This document shows positions 49,665 to 60,116 of a stretch of DNA of 64,000 nucleotides, piece after piece. Within the stretch, counting starts at the first letter, position 1. Every line of letters begins with the position of its first letter. The notes below the pieces were generated by a model. The model had not been told where the DNA came from. It did not search any database and saw only the letters and a program-made list of their open reading frames with translations. A program made the position numbers and the translations under genes. The DNA comes from Hymenochaete sp. R1 (Eukaryota; Basidiomycota; Agaricomycetes; Hymenochaetales; Hymenochaetaceae), in the NCBI GenBank assembly GCA_019400425.1, contig JAFREE010000019.1:124001-188000 (forward strand), given 5' to 3'.

Positions 49665-51093
49665 GAGCTTCGTCAAAATGCGAGGGACTTATGGCACGAA
49701 ACATATATGGAAGTCAATGCAAGCTCCGAGATGAAGGCCACAGGGCTACCTGAGTGGATGCACGTTCTGATTTGAAATGGCGTTCTTACAGGCGACTCCG
49801 TAGTAAGTTTATTTCGTTTTACAGCTCATTTGCAATTTGCCACGAAGAGCTCCTCCAGGTTCCTCCTTGAGTCGCTTGTCCACTTGAGCGGTACAGTTTC
49901 TTTACCGCTGATTCACATCGGAACTTTCAATATTGATGAACTTGTTTCCCTCTCGCTCACTTACCTTCAACTCGGCAAGAACAAGGGACTTACACGAACC
50001 GTTCTCCCTCACTACGTAGAGTTTACAAACGACACGTAGCAACGGTGAGTCCACGTTTTTGGCTTGGTTGTGCTGTATGTATGCCGATACATTGATGTCC
50101 TTGATGGAACGGAACACGCGGCTTGAGTGATGGTGACGTGTTAAAATTCAAGCAGCGCGACATAAACTGTAAAACGCCTGAACACGATGAGAAGAACCGA
50201 GAACGGTGTTGGTACGGGTGTACACCCTTCACACTTGGTCCCGTTAGGCAGGTCGCCGGAACGGAGACTTTCTCATGAAGCATCTTTGGTTCGTGATTTT
50301 TTTTGGAAGACTTCGGAGCTTGTTGAACGGATTCTCCAGTTAGGATCACTTATACAGAGCGTTAAACAAAGGTGGTTTCCTCCCTCTTTGGGAACGAATG
50401 CCGTATCCAGCGAAGATAGAGCTTGGAGGATGTTTCATTGTGTACCTGTATGTACACAACTCATTCTTACCCCCGAACCCCATTTATGCTCCGTTACGGT
50501 TCTTCAGAATTAAGGCACAGTGGAAACTTCATACTACTGAATTGCATTGGCGAATGGCTCTCCCTGAATCCAAACGAGTCTTCGGCGAGTGGCAGTACCG
50601 GGACCTTTTCTTTGGTTTGCATCTGAGGTTGACTGTTGTGAGTTTAACAGGGTGAGTCTTAAACGCATTTGAACATGCATACTTGTGTTAATGTGAAGCT
50701 TCAGGAAAATTTGACATTGATGGACGTCACCGACGGTTCGACCCATCATTTTGGGAAAGGGTCGAATCTGAACACGCATGAATCTCGGGTAATGACAATG
50801 CACTCTCTTAGGCAGACCATACATGGAACAAATGATGAATTGAAATGATCGATGAAGGCATTGGAACGAGTCCGTGGCGAAGCAAGAATATTATGGAAAT
50901 GCTCAGAATGCGTACAAGCGTATCGGACAACAGGATTCATGATTCAAGGACACATAGCAAATACAAAACATATTGGAAACAAAAACAAATAGTAGACGAC
51001 CCCTGCCCCTCGGCAGCAACTCTCAACTTCAGACCATACGCTCGGATTCTACGACGAATGCCGACTTCACAAGGAAAGAGCCAAAGGACCTCA
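49665..51093. other. Intergenic, no gene recognised
   Basis: This is about 1.4 kb before the large disordered-protein gene's stop codon. Several short open frames lack any protein signature. Confidence 0.35.
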
Positions 51094-54000
51094 TCATTTC
51101 CTCGACACAAGCTTCCTCAGCTTCTCGCTCAGCTTGCTCCCAAACCCTCCAAACCCATCACGTGCCTTCGTTGTTCCCGCCTTCACCACCTCACTCGCGC
51201 GGCGCTGAATCGCGCCCGGCTTCGAATGTGAAAACAAATAAGTCGGCGTATGTGTAACCGTCTCCTTGACGTTCACAGGAACCTCTACCACAGTCCCCTC
51301 CGCACGCGCAGCAGGCACCAAACCCGACACATCATTAGCACCTGCACCAACATTCGCAGCAGCGGACGCAGCTCCAGACGCAGCGGAAGCCAATGCTGCT
51401 TGGTGTGCCTCTGCAATGAGGTCCGGCTCTTCGCTCTCGTGCACGGGCGAGGCGTGACTGGAGGAGACGACAGGTGATGAATGCACCTCACGACGGAAAC
51501 GCGGTCCGCGCACGGTCCCCACCGCAATCACGTCTGGTCCTTCACCCTCGTCGTCGTCCCCGTCATCTCCCCCTTCCTCATAATCGAAATCATCGTCATC
51601 TCCATCATGCTCGTTCTCAGTGTCGGTGTCGTCATCCACCTCGTGCCCTTGCTCTTGCGAATAATCCGACTCGCTCGCGTCCGCGTCGGCATCCGTGATA
51701 GACCCTCTAAGGCTGTCCTCATACGCCGAGCGCGCTTCGCCTTCGAGCCTCGCAAGCGCTGCCTGTCCACCCAACGGCAAGTTGATAAAACTCGAGTGGT
51801 ACGAAGGCATCCGGAAACTCGCGAGCGGGACATCCGTCCGTTTCTTTGGATGGCTGCGCGGATTTCGCTGGTAGCTTCTTTGGAGGCCGTTCTGATGGTG
51901 CTGCATGACGTTGGGCGCCTGGTTCGGGCGTGTGCGAGGCGGGCGTGGAGGTGGAGGAGATGATTTCTGGAGGTGCTTCACGCGGAGAGGATAGAGAGCC
52001 TTGACAGAAGCAGACGAGAGCGCCGGAGAATCGGAGTGGGGGAGAGTGTATGGAGAACGAAGGGGCAAATGGGAGCCCGTCGATGACTTCATGACGCTGC
52101 CAGGGGTAGAAATGAAGAGGGGCGACGTGCTTAGAACGTTGTCGGTGTCGTGACTGTTACTGTTGGTAGAGCTCTCCTCATACTCGTCGTGTCCTTCAAA
52201 GTTCGGACTGATCTGCGTGTCTGAGACTTCCGAACTCGACCCAGCACTATCTCCATCTCGCGCCGGTGCTTGTACCGTCGCATACGTCTCGGAACTAACC
52301 AACCTAAGCTCGGGAGCCGTTGTCCCCGCCCCCGCCAACCAACTTCCGACACCAGGCGTGACAGGCCGACTGGCACTGCGACTCCCTGCCTGGCTCCCAT
52401 CTTTACTCCCTACACCTCCCGCACCAAAGAGCGGAAATTCCCGCGCCTCCGCAAACGGGTTGAACGGCGTCTGCGGGATCTGAAGCTTTTTCAGCCCGAC
52501 GAAACTACCCTTCTTTCGGATTGAGCGTCTGCGGATTGGGCTTGATCCACGGCTGTAGGTAAGACTCGCTTCGCGGAGAGAAACGGATCGTCTGAGTTTG
52601 AGGTCACGACGATGTCGGTGACGACTTTCTGAAGCTGCAACGCCGGGTGAATTCCAGATGGCGTCGAAGTCGGTGGTGTGTTCGTTTGAGGCCAAGGTAC
52701 TGAGAAGTAGAGACTTGGGTCTATACGGCTCCTCTGTCATTATCTCCTCTTCCTCTTCGAAGTCCTCAACATTGAAACCACTCCCAGTCTCGAGCCCGTC
52801 ACCGAGGCGTTCCCCCTCATCTATATCCTTCATCTGCTGAAGCCTTTCGTCTTCGCCTGTCGGGCCCTGCTCCTGCGTCAAGCCCTGATCATAAAACCTC
52901 GTATGTTCCCTCGCCTGCGCGTCGTCCAGACTCAACAGCGCAGGGTTCTTCTGCAGAACAAGCGCGCGCCGCTGAACCTCTGTCAGACTTGCGAGTGCGC
53001 ACCGGATGGCCTCTTCACTCGAAATGAGCGCGGGCGGCGGGGTTGGGTCTTCGACTGGCCTGGCTTTGGCCTTGAAGCCCTTGCTGCTTGTTACTCCATT
53101 CGCGTTTGCGTCGATGATGGGCGTGGCGTGGATAGGAGGACTGATGATGCTTGTGTCGATCTTTGATGGCCCGCCCGACCCCATCTCGGCAAAACTGCTC
53201 ATCATCCTCGACGTCCTAGACTTGCGGCCAGACTTTGACTTTGACTTTGGGATCGAGATGGAGACGTTGTTATTATCGGTGTTGGCGGTGACGGCGGTAG
53301 TCGAGCCCTGGTTTCTCCCCTTGACGCTGAACCGGTGCTGGAGCGTATGCATGAGCAACTCGGTGGGCGTACGTGTCATCGACACCGGAGCTGACGTCTT
53401 CAATTTTTCAGATCCATCAACGCGACTACGAGTCGATTTCTCGGCCTTTGGTGGTGGGACCGGTGGTGCAGTCGTCGGTGCAGAGGTACTCTGGTTCGAG
53501 TTGCAGTTACAGTTACTCTCCCGGGTCGACGGACTCGGAGATGGCGACGGAGGCACGTCTCGTTCACCCTTCCTTGCCGCTGTCCCTACTACAGTCAGCA
53601 AACCCCGGTCCACGCCTGCGTTCGCGCGCGCGGGGGCTGTCATGGGCCTCTGGAACGCCTTCGCCTTGATCTTCCCCGTCTCGTTTCTTGGCTTCATCTT
53701 TGGCCTCGGCGTTGCGCCTTCTCTCGCGCTTGAAGTTGAGGTCATGTTCGCCCCCGTTCCCGATCCCGTTCCAGTTGAAGACTTGGATTTGATGTGCCCG
53801 TACCTGCCACTCCCTCCGTTGCCTTCGACGCCAGTCGTCGAAGGCATCGGTGCCGGTGTCGGAGTCAGGGTCGGGTTCGATTCCGCGCCTGTGCTCAAGC
53901 TGAGACTGAGATTGTGGCTGAGCCGTTTAGAGACTTCGTCAATGGTGTCGAGGCCCTCTCTTCCGCTGCTAGCTCTCCCTTCCCCCCTTTGACGCCGCAC

Positions 54001-55083
54001 CGGCCCCGGAGTTCCATACTGAGTTTGGTCCCGGTCCCGATTGTAGGAGTAGGATCTCGATTGGGTTGGAGTTGGAGTCGGAGGGATATTCCAGGAGGTG
54101 GGGAAGTTGAGTGCGGCTGCGGCTGCGGTGGCGGCTGCCGGTGTCGGGGGAGGGGCTGTTGAGCCGTTCGGGAGGGGGGCTATGAACGGGTAGGCGTGGG
54201 TGTGGGGTTGGATGGATAATGGCTTTGCTGTCCTTGGCTTGGTCGATTTGGATTTTTGTGGGATAAGCTCTGGAGCTGCGGTTGGAGTTGGGGGAGGGGC
54301 TGGGAGGGAGTGTGAACGGGGAGGTGCGAGTGAGTTGAGCGTCCCTTCTCCGCCCTCGCCATCCACATCCGAGTCGAAGTCGAAGTCATCCCCATCCCCA
54401 TCCTCACCCTCCTCGTCCTCACCCCCATCCTCACCTTTCCTCGAACCCAAACTCAAACCCAGGTCGACAGGCGCGGTCGTGGGCGCGGGGCTGAGCTCGA
54501 AGGCGTCGAGCCCGAAGGGGTCATCTGCGTGGTCCATCCAGGACGGGTACCGCGTCAGTCCAAGTCCGAGTCCGAGTCCGACGAGGTCGCCTCCGGCTCC
54601 ATCTCCATTTCCCTCGTTCGATTCTTCTGCGAACCCACCGACGGCCCCAGCCCCGAGACGAGACCGCTTCCGGATAGCGTCGAAGATATCGCTATCGTCG
54701 AGCGAGCGGGTCGTCCACGGATGTCCGGACCCGCCGCCGCCGTTCTTGCTATTGTTGGGGATGTCGGATTTGGATTTAGAGTGTGTGGAGGTGTTTCGGA
54801 GGAGGGGGTTCGGAGGGACGGGTGCTGGGACGGGGAGTGGGGTCGGGAAGGTGAGGCGGGTCCGTCTGGGGTGTGGGGTGTGGGGTGTGGTGCGGTGTCG
54901 TGTAAGTGTAAGTGTAATGTGGGACGAGTAATGCGGGACGCGTTAATGGGGAGAAATCGTAAGTGTAAGCGTAAGCGTTTTCGATTCCTTCCCTCTCTCC
55001 GCCTTTGCGCTGGGGAGGGAGGGGATGTGTCGGTTCACGTACCTGTTTGCGTTCTCCGCTACGATGGATTGGAAGAGGACCAT
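51094..55083 (-). CDS. Very large intrinsically disordered protein, unknown function
   Basis: The main open frame ends in GSKLSEKLRKLVSRK at 51094. It has no Met before 54537 but stays open upstream through SLDDSDIFDAIRKRSRLG. A GT...AG intron (54866-55042, phase 2) joins it to a 41-nt first exon at 55043-55083, MVLFQSIVAENAN. The total is about 1270 residues. Most is Ser/Pro/Thr/Gly-rich and disordered, with acidic runs (EDGGEDEEGEDGDGDD and DDDTDTENEHDGDDDD). One possible folded patch is SSEEAIRCALASLTEVQRRA LVLQKNPALLS, predicted helical. The C-terminus is a short basic amphipathic helix, which could contact membrane. Microsatellite-like coding DNA (for example Thr-Pro and Asp/Glu repeats) suggests expansion by slippage. 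I recognise no family member of known function. Confidence 0.75.
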
Positions 55084-55301
55084 CTTGGGTCTTCTATCTT
55101 CTATCTTGGGTCTTAGCCTTGAGACTTGGAGTGGGGATGGTATGTGTGTGTAGGTTGACGGGGTGTTTCGTTAGGGGCGAGGAGAGGGGACGTGGGCTGT
55201 TTTTATACTGTATATCATGGTCATGGTGGCCTCGGCACAGCGGGACATGATACATGATTCAACGGTACGGTGGGACATGGCGGGTATGTTTGGGTCGGGT
55301 C

Positions 55302-55319
55302 GGATGGATGGATGGATGG
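55302..55319. repeat. (GGAT)n microsatellite
   Basis: There are about 4.5 perfect GGAT copies, followed closely by GACAGA repeats at 55331-55348. Confidence 0.9.
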
Positions 55320-55369
55320 TGGGGAAGTAAGACAGAGACAGAGACAGACGGAGAGCGGGATGGAGTTTG

Positions 55370-55396
55370 GGATACGGATACGGATACGGATACGGA
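55370..55396. repeat. (GGATAC)n minisatellite
   Basis: There are 4.5 perfect copies of the hexamer GGATAC. Hexamers dominate this region. Confidence 0.92.
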
Positions 55397-55638
55397 CTTA
55401 GACGGAGGACGGTTGGAGGAGGGGAGGGCCTCGTTATCGGTATCGGTGTCGGTAACACAATCAGGTCAGAGTCAATTCAGAGTGAGTCTGAGTAGAAAAA
55501 TAGAAAAGTAGAAAAGTAGGAATCAGAAGTGGGAGTGGGGTTGGGAGTGGGAAGCCAGCGCCTCGCTGTTGAGCCGTTGAGCTGTTGAGCTGTTCCCGAG
55601 ACATGCCACGCCGTGCCTATACTTTTATACGCACGCAC

Positions 55639-55660
55639 CGGTGTCGGTGTCGGTGTCGGT
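55639..55660. repeat. (GGTGTC)n hexamer repeat
   Basis: About 3.7 copies are present. A related TATCGG/TGTCGG stretch lies at 55435-55455 and again at 63503-63560. Confidence 0.9.
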
Positions 55661-55790
55661 GCAGTCCGAGGAAGTTGTTCTCCGTCTGCCAATGACTGTC
55701 TCAGTTGTTTCGTGGATCGTGGATCGTGGATTGATATCAATATTGTGAATTGGACCCGGGCCCGGAATCTAATCTGATTCGGATTCGGGT

Positions 55791-55818
55791 TTGGACTTGG
55801 ACTTGGACTTGGACTTGG
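55791..55818. repeat. (TTGGAC)n hexamer repeat
   Basis: There are about 4.7 perfect TTGGAC copies. Confidence 0.92.
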
Positions 55819-56439
55819 GTGCAGGCTGAGACGTTTGGTTAGTACTCGTTCTCGTGAGGAGACTCGGTGAGAGCGGGAGCGAGAGAAAGAGAAAGAGAAA
55901 TGGGATTAGGTAGTAGGTAGTAGGTAATAGATAGTCACTTGTGCCAGTGGGATTACGAGGGACGCAAACTTGAAGAAGTAGAGTCAGACACGGGATTGAA
56001 AGTTGGACGGGACGGGATGGGATGAGATCACTATTAAGTGAATGATACGATACGATAAGATGCGCGATACGCGGTACGCTACAATTCCCTCTGAGTCGAG
56101 GAGGTAGGGACTACTTAGCTTAGTACTAGTAATAGTATTACCATCAGTATTCGTTCTAAGTGCCAGTGCCAGTGGGCGCAGCACCGGCAAAACAGACTTT
56201 ATTCAAGCGAAGCCTGAACTTGCTTGCCAGTACTAGTGTTCTTCCCTCAGGCTCCCGCGGGCGTCGGCGCGTCGGTCTCCTCAGGCTGAACGTCTGGTTC
56301 GGCCAGTGCCAGTGCCAGTGGTGCGCGCGCACTCAGGCTGGGGCACTAGTACTAGGAATCCGGTTGGGGTGTCTGAGTCGTCTCGGTCCAAGTTGCACAC
56401 CCGCTGGCACACCCACACCCACATTCAGACATATTCATA

Positions 56440-56474
56440 TACATCATGCATGTACATCGTACATGCATGATGTA
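56440..56474. repeat. Perfect 16-bp hairpin palindrome
   Basis: TACATCATGCATGTAC (56440-56455), loop ATC, then GTACATGCATGATGTA (56459-56474) pair perfectly. A second overlapping dyad of 13 bp uses GTACATCGTACAT and ATGTACGATGTAC, ending about 56482. The DNA could extrude as a cruciform, or the RNA could form a stem. Confidence 0.95.
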
Positions 56475-56570
56475 CGATGTACAACGAAATGGGCACTGGC
56501 ATCTGGATCTGGTCGAGTTGGCTGCCCCAGTGCCGCAGTACTAGTACTTCAAGTTTACGCGTCCGCCGAG

Positions 56571-56590
56571 TCGTCGTCGTCGTCGTCGTT
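56571..56590. repeat. (TCG)n trinucleotide repeat
   Basis: About six TCG copies lie between degenerate CAGT-rich segments. Confidence 0.88.
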
Positions 56591-56609
56591 TGTAGACCGG
56601 CGGGGGGGC

Positions 56610-56640
56610 ACTATGTACTATGTACTATGTACTATGTACT
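56610..56640. repeat. (ACTATGT)n heptamer repeat
   Basis: There are 4.4 copies of ACTATGT with no mismatch. Confidence 0.92.
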
Positions 56641-56834
56641 ACTATATACCACATGTTATATATTGCACGTATATACTGATACTCAGGCTGGTACTGGTAC
56701 CGATGCTGATAGATATTGAACGAGCGCCTGTTTGAGTGATGACTAGCTATAGATCTACTTTCCACTTCTACTCGACACCGACGCCGACACGTTCGTAGAG
56801 GCCGATACCGATACCGATATCCGGGGAATTTTTG

Positions 56835-56914
56835 CCACTTTCCGTAATCTGTTTCCACTTTCCGTGATCTGTTTCCACTTTCCGTGATCTGTTTCCGTGA
56901 TCCGTGATCTGTTT
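56835..56914. repeat. 20-bp minisatellite, four copies
   Basis: Copies lie at 56835-56854, 56855-56874 and 56875-56894, followed by a degenerate fourth at 56895-56914. The first differs from the second by one base (CCGTAATC versus CCGTGATC). Confidence 0.93.
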
Positions 56915-57145
56915 CTGTTTCTTGATCCACCAGTACCAGTACGCGGGTGAGGGACGCGGTGTCTGCGTCCGTGTCTGCGTCCGTGTCCGTGTCCGTTTCT
57001 GGTTCGTCTGTCGTGTGTCGTGTGTCGTCTGCAGGAGCAGTACCAGTACCAGCGGGACCTTCGCCTTCGCCCCCCCCCCCCCGGTCAGGAGTCCCCATCC
57101 CAACGACGCGGGCCCTCCCTGTCGAGGTCGTTGTCGTTCAGGACG

Positions 57146-57147
<2 letters not shown>

Positions 57148-57179
<32 letters not shown>
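57148..57179. repeat. (GTTCGT)n hexamer repeat
   Basis: There are about 5.3 perfect copies. Confidence 0.92.
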
Positions 57180-57353
57180 GGTCGGCGAGCTGGGGGCTGG
57201 GGACTGGGGGGGGACACGCTGTTTTCCGTAGTCGGCACCGTAGTCGGCGACGGAGAACTCAGAACTCAGAACTGAGAGGTTGTCGCCTGCGAAGGAAGGA
57301 AGGAAGAGAAGGAAGGGAAGAGAGAAAGAGAGAAAGAGAAGAGAAAAAATACA

Positions 57354-57372
57354 ATTCAATTCAATTCAATTC
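57354..57372. repeat. (TTCAA)n pentamer repeat
   Basis: Nearly four copies are present, preceded by a 60-bp purine-only tract of A/G. Confidence 0.88.
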
Positions 57373-57450
57373 GATCGTCAGCGTCAGTAGGTCAGTAGGT
57401 CAGGAGCGAAAAGACTTGCTGAAGAAGCTGGGACGGTACGACGATACGAC

Positions 57451-57474
57451 GATAGATAGATAGATAGATAGATA
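57451..57474. repeat. (GATA)n microsatellite
   Basis: There are six GATA copies, followed directly by (GACAGAA)n at 57483-57506. Confidence 0.93.
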
Positions 57475-57627
57475 TCTGATAAGACAGAAGACAGAAGACA
57501 GAAGACGTACCCACGTCACGATAAAAAAAAACCCTTTCGCTCGTACGTCCCCTCGCCCTCGAAAGGCGAAAGGCGAAAGGCGTCCCCAAGATTAATCAAT
57601 ATTAATCGATCTTGCCCTTGGTCTCCT

Positions 57628-57672
57628 CAGTCAGTCAGTCCGTCAGTCCGTCAGTCAGTCAGTCAGTCAGTC
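57628..57672. repeat. (CAGT/CCGT)n array
   Basis: There are about eleven tetramers of CAGT with two CCGT variants. (TTGGTCC)n follows at 57741-57765. Confidence 0.9.
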
Positions 57673-58108
57673 TTGTCCAACTCGATAACTCGATAACGCG
57701 ATAACGCGATAAGAGCATAACGGATAAGAGCCCCCAGCCGTTGGTCCTTGGTCCTTGGTCCTTGGTATATTCGACCGCGGGGCTCGACCTCGACATTCTC
57801 CGAGTGGAGGACGTGGCCAATCGTCAATCGTGCACCGTGCGCCGTTCGACCGCGCTGCGCGGAGGGGCGTTCTTTTTTGGCATCCCCGTCCCCCGTCCCT
57901 GTCATGCAGCCCGTCCGCCTCGTCGATCCCCGACGCACCGACGCACCGACGCATCGACGTAGCCTTCCCATCCAAAGCCAAAGCCAAACGCGAGAAACTC
58001 GGTGTGTCGGTGTGTCGGTCGCTTTGGTTCACTTTGGTTCATTTTGGTTCATTTTGAAGTTTCTTCCCTCACTCCCCTCGCCCCCCGCCGCCCACCACCT
58101 CCCCCCGC

Positions 58109-58131
58109 GACTCGACTCGACTCGACTCGAC
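58109..58131. repeat. (ACTCG)n pentamer repeat
   Basis: There are about 4.5 copies of CGACT/ACTCG, followed by a (CTTTGC)n-like tract at 58145-58180. Confidence 0.9.
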
Positions 58132-58480
58132 GGCGTCCCCAACCCTTTGCCTTTGCCTTTTGCCTTTGCCTTTTGCTTTTGGAAGGACCGGCCGGGTCGA
58201 GGGGTCTAGGCATCGATGGGTCTGGGAGTCGATGGGTCCAGGGGTCGGAGGCGGGTGCTGATCTGATTGCGGCTATAGGCTATAGCTATAGCTTTGGCTA
58301 TGGCTATGAGGGGATTCGACGGCGTTGTTGGAGGCTCGACGCGATCCCCTCACGACGGCTCCTCGTCACCGTCACCGTCGAGCCTGTGTTTGTTGGATTA
58401 TGGATTAGACAGCAGGGGCAGGGGGGGGGGGGGACGCGCGATACGCGACGTGGGGGCGCAGGTTAACCTAAGACGGCGAT

Positions 58481-58503
58481 CCCGTTCCCGTTCCCGTTCC
58501 CGT
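58481..58503. repeat. (CCCGTT)n hexamer repeat
   Basis: There are nearly four perfect copies. Confidence 0.9.
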
Positions 58504-58540
58504 CGTCGGTACTGGGGAGGCGGTAGTAGAGAGAGACAGT

Positions 58541-58581
58541 AGAGAGAGAGAGAGTGTGTGTGTGTGTGTGTGTGTGTGTGG
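58541..58581. repeat. (GA)n-(TG)n compound microsatellite
   Basis: A (GA)n run passes directly into about 13 TG units, a typical slippage-prone, Z-DNA-capable sequence. Confidence 0.95.
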
Positions 58582-60116
58582 GCTGTCCCCTCGTAGGACT
58601 TGGAAGGGGTACTCGCTGGCCATGGGGCTGGGAGCGATTAATGGCGAGGTCGAGCGTAGGGTGGGGTAGGGAGTGAACGGTTTTCGCGATTCGGTTCGGG
58701 GATGTCCGTCGAGGAGCGGGGTGAAGGAAAGTGGGAGGGGGGGGGGGAGCAGCAGCGGGTTCTCTTCGAGTTGGGACTTGCTGCTGAGCTCAGAGCTGAG
58801 CGAGTGAGACCAAGGACTCGACGAAGGTCACTACGGACCACGGACCCACGGACCATGGGAGGCTCGAAGGGCGGCAGCGGACACGGCGTCCTCATATATA
58901 GAGGAGGGAATATTAATATTAATGAGGGACCACGCCGACGCGTAAGACGAAAGGACAGATCTAGAGGAGCTCTGAGCTGAGTCCCCATGCGTTGGCGTAG
59001 GCGTAGGCGCGAGGGGTCGATGGGTGTCCACTCGACCTTGACCTTGACGGCCATAGAGTCGGGCGCTTGGCTGATTTTGGTAGCGATATCTAGCTAGAGG
59101 GGCTGGATGGGATGGTCGTAGATTGGACGTGCCTCGCGGAGGATTCGCTGGGCATGGGGAGCGTTAACGTGGATGGCAGGCCAGCTGCAAGGAGTGCCGC
59201 AGCCGTGAAAGTCGGTGAAGGCATTGGGGTACTCCTACTTGTCTGTGAGGCGGCGGTAGGTGGTGTTGGAGGCGTCGGGACTCGGGAGAGGAATTGTCGG
59301 GGAACGAGGTAGTTCCAGTCGGGGAGAGAGAAGACGGGTTCGGAATCAGGTTGGCGTAATATTAATGTCTGCAGGCATCGAGGAACGTCGTATTGACGCG
59401 AAGGTAGAGACTGTCGACTCGAGAGTAGAGCAAGAAAGTATAAAGCGACGTACTTGAAGCGAGTAATTAATATCTCCGAGGGAGGTGATTGGGTAGACTG
59501 TAGACGGGCGGGATATGAAAATGGGAAACGAGGGTGAATGCGGGATGGAGGGGATGGAATGGTTTGTCAGCAAGGGATGACTTGATAAGGGAAGAGATCT
59601 GGAGAGGACTGGGTCTAGACCGATTTGAGAGAGGGATCTGGACTGATTGGGAATCGGGGTAAGCGGGGGAGTGCAGGGAGGGTCTAGAGTCTAGAGCTGG
59701 GGGGAGGGGTCTGGTCTGTCTGCGTCTGAGTCTGTATTCTGGCTTGGACTGAATGTCTGAGTGAGTGAGAGTGTGGCTGCTAGAGAAGAGACGAGTAAGT
59801 ACTTTTGACTTCTCTCCTCCATCATCATCTCTCCTCTGTCTAGTACATACTCGCTGCTGCTGCTGCTGTTTAAGTGAATACAAGTACTAGCTCTCATCTT
59901 TCCCTCTTTTTGAATCCGTCAATCCATCCCACACACCCATCATTCCCATCCCCCATCTTTTACCTTTCTCCTTCCTTCTTCTTTCCTTCCTTCTCCCTCT
60001 CCTCCATCTCCATCTCTCCCTCACTCTTGCTCTCTCCCCCCTCCCTCCCTCGCCTCGTGCATCGTTCCTTCGCTAACTCAGAAAGAGAGAGAAAACTCCC
60101 GGTCTCTACCCGCGTC

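Larger units (their letters stand above)
55084..60116. other. 5-kb repeat-saturated divergent intergenic region
   Basis: This lies between the divergent starts at 55083 (-) and 60117 (+). More than fifteen different microsatellites, two nested palindromes and homopurine/homopyrimidine tracts fill it. Open frames here (for example 56160-56735, 57020-57463 and 58002-58466) are translations of repeats and are not annotated as genes. The right end from about 59900 to 60380 is strongly pyrimidine-rich and probably forms the leader and first intron of the F-box gene. Confidence 0.8.

Noticed and set aside
53006..53992. 328-codon plus-strand open frame
   Set aside because: It is antisense to the large disordered protein and composed of its complementary low-complexity sequence.
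56160..58466. Multiple 100-190 codon open frames in the repeat field
   Set aside because: They translate microsatellites into Val/Ser/Arg repeats, change frame at each array, and show no splice pattern.
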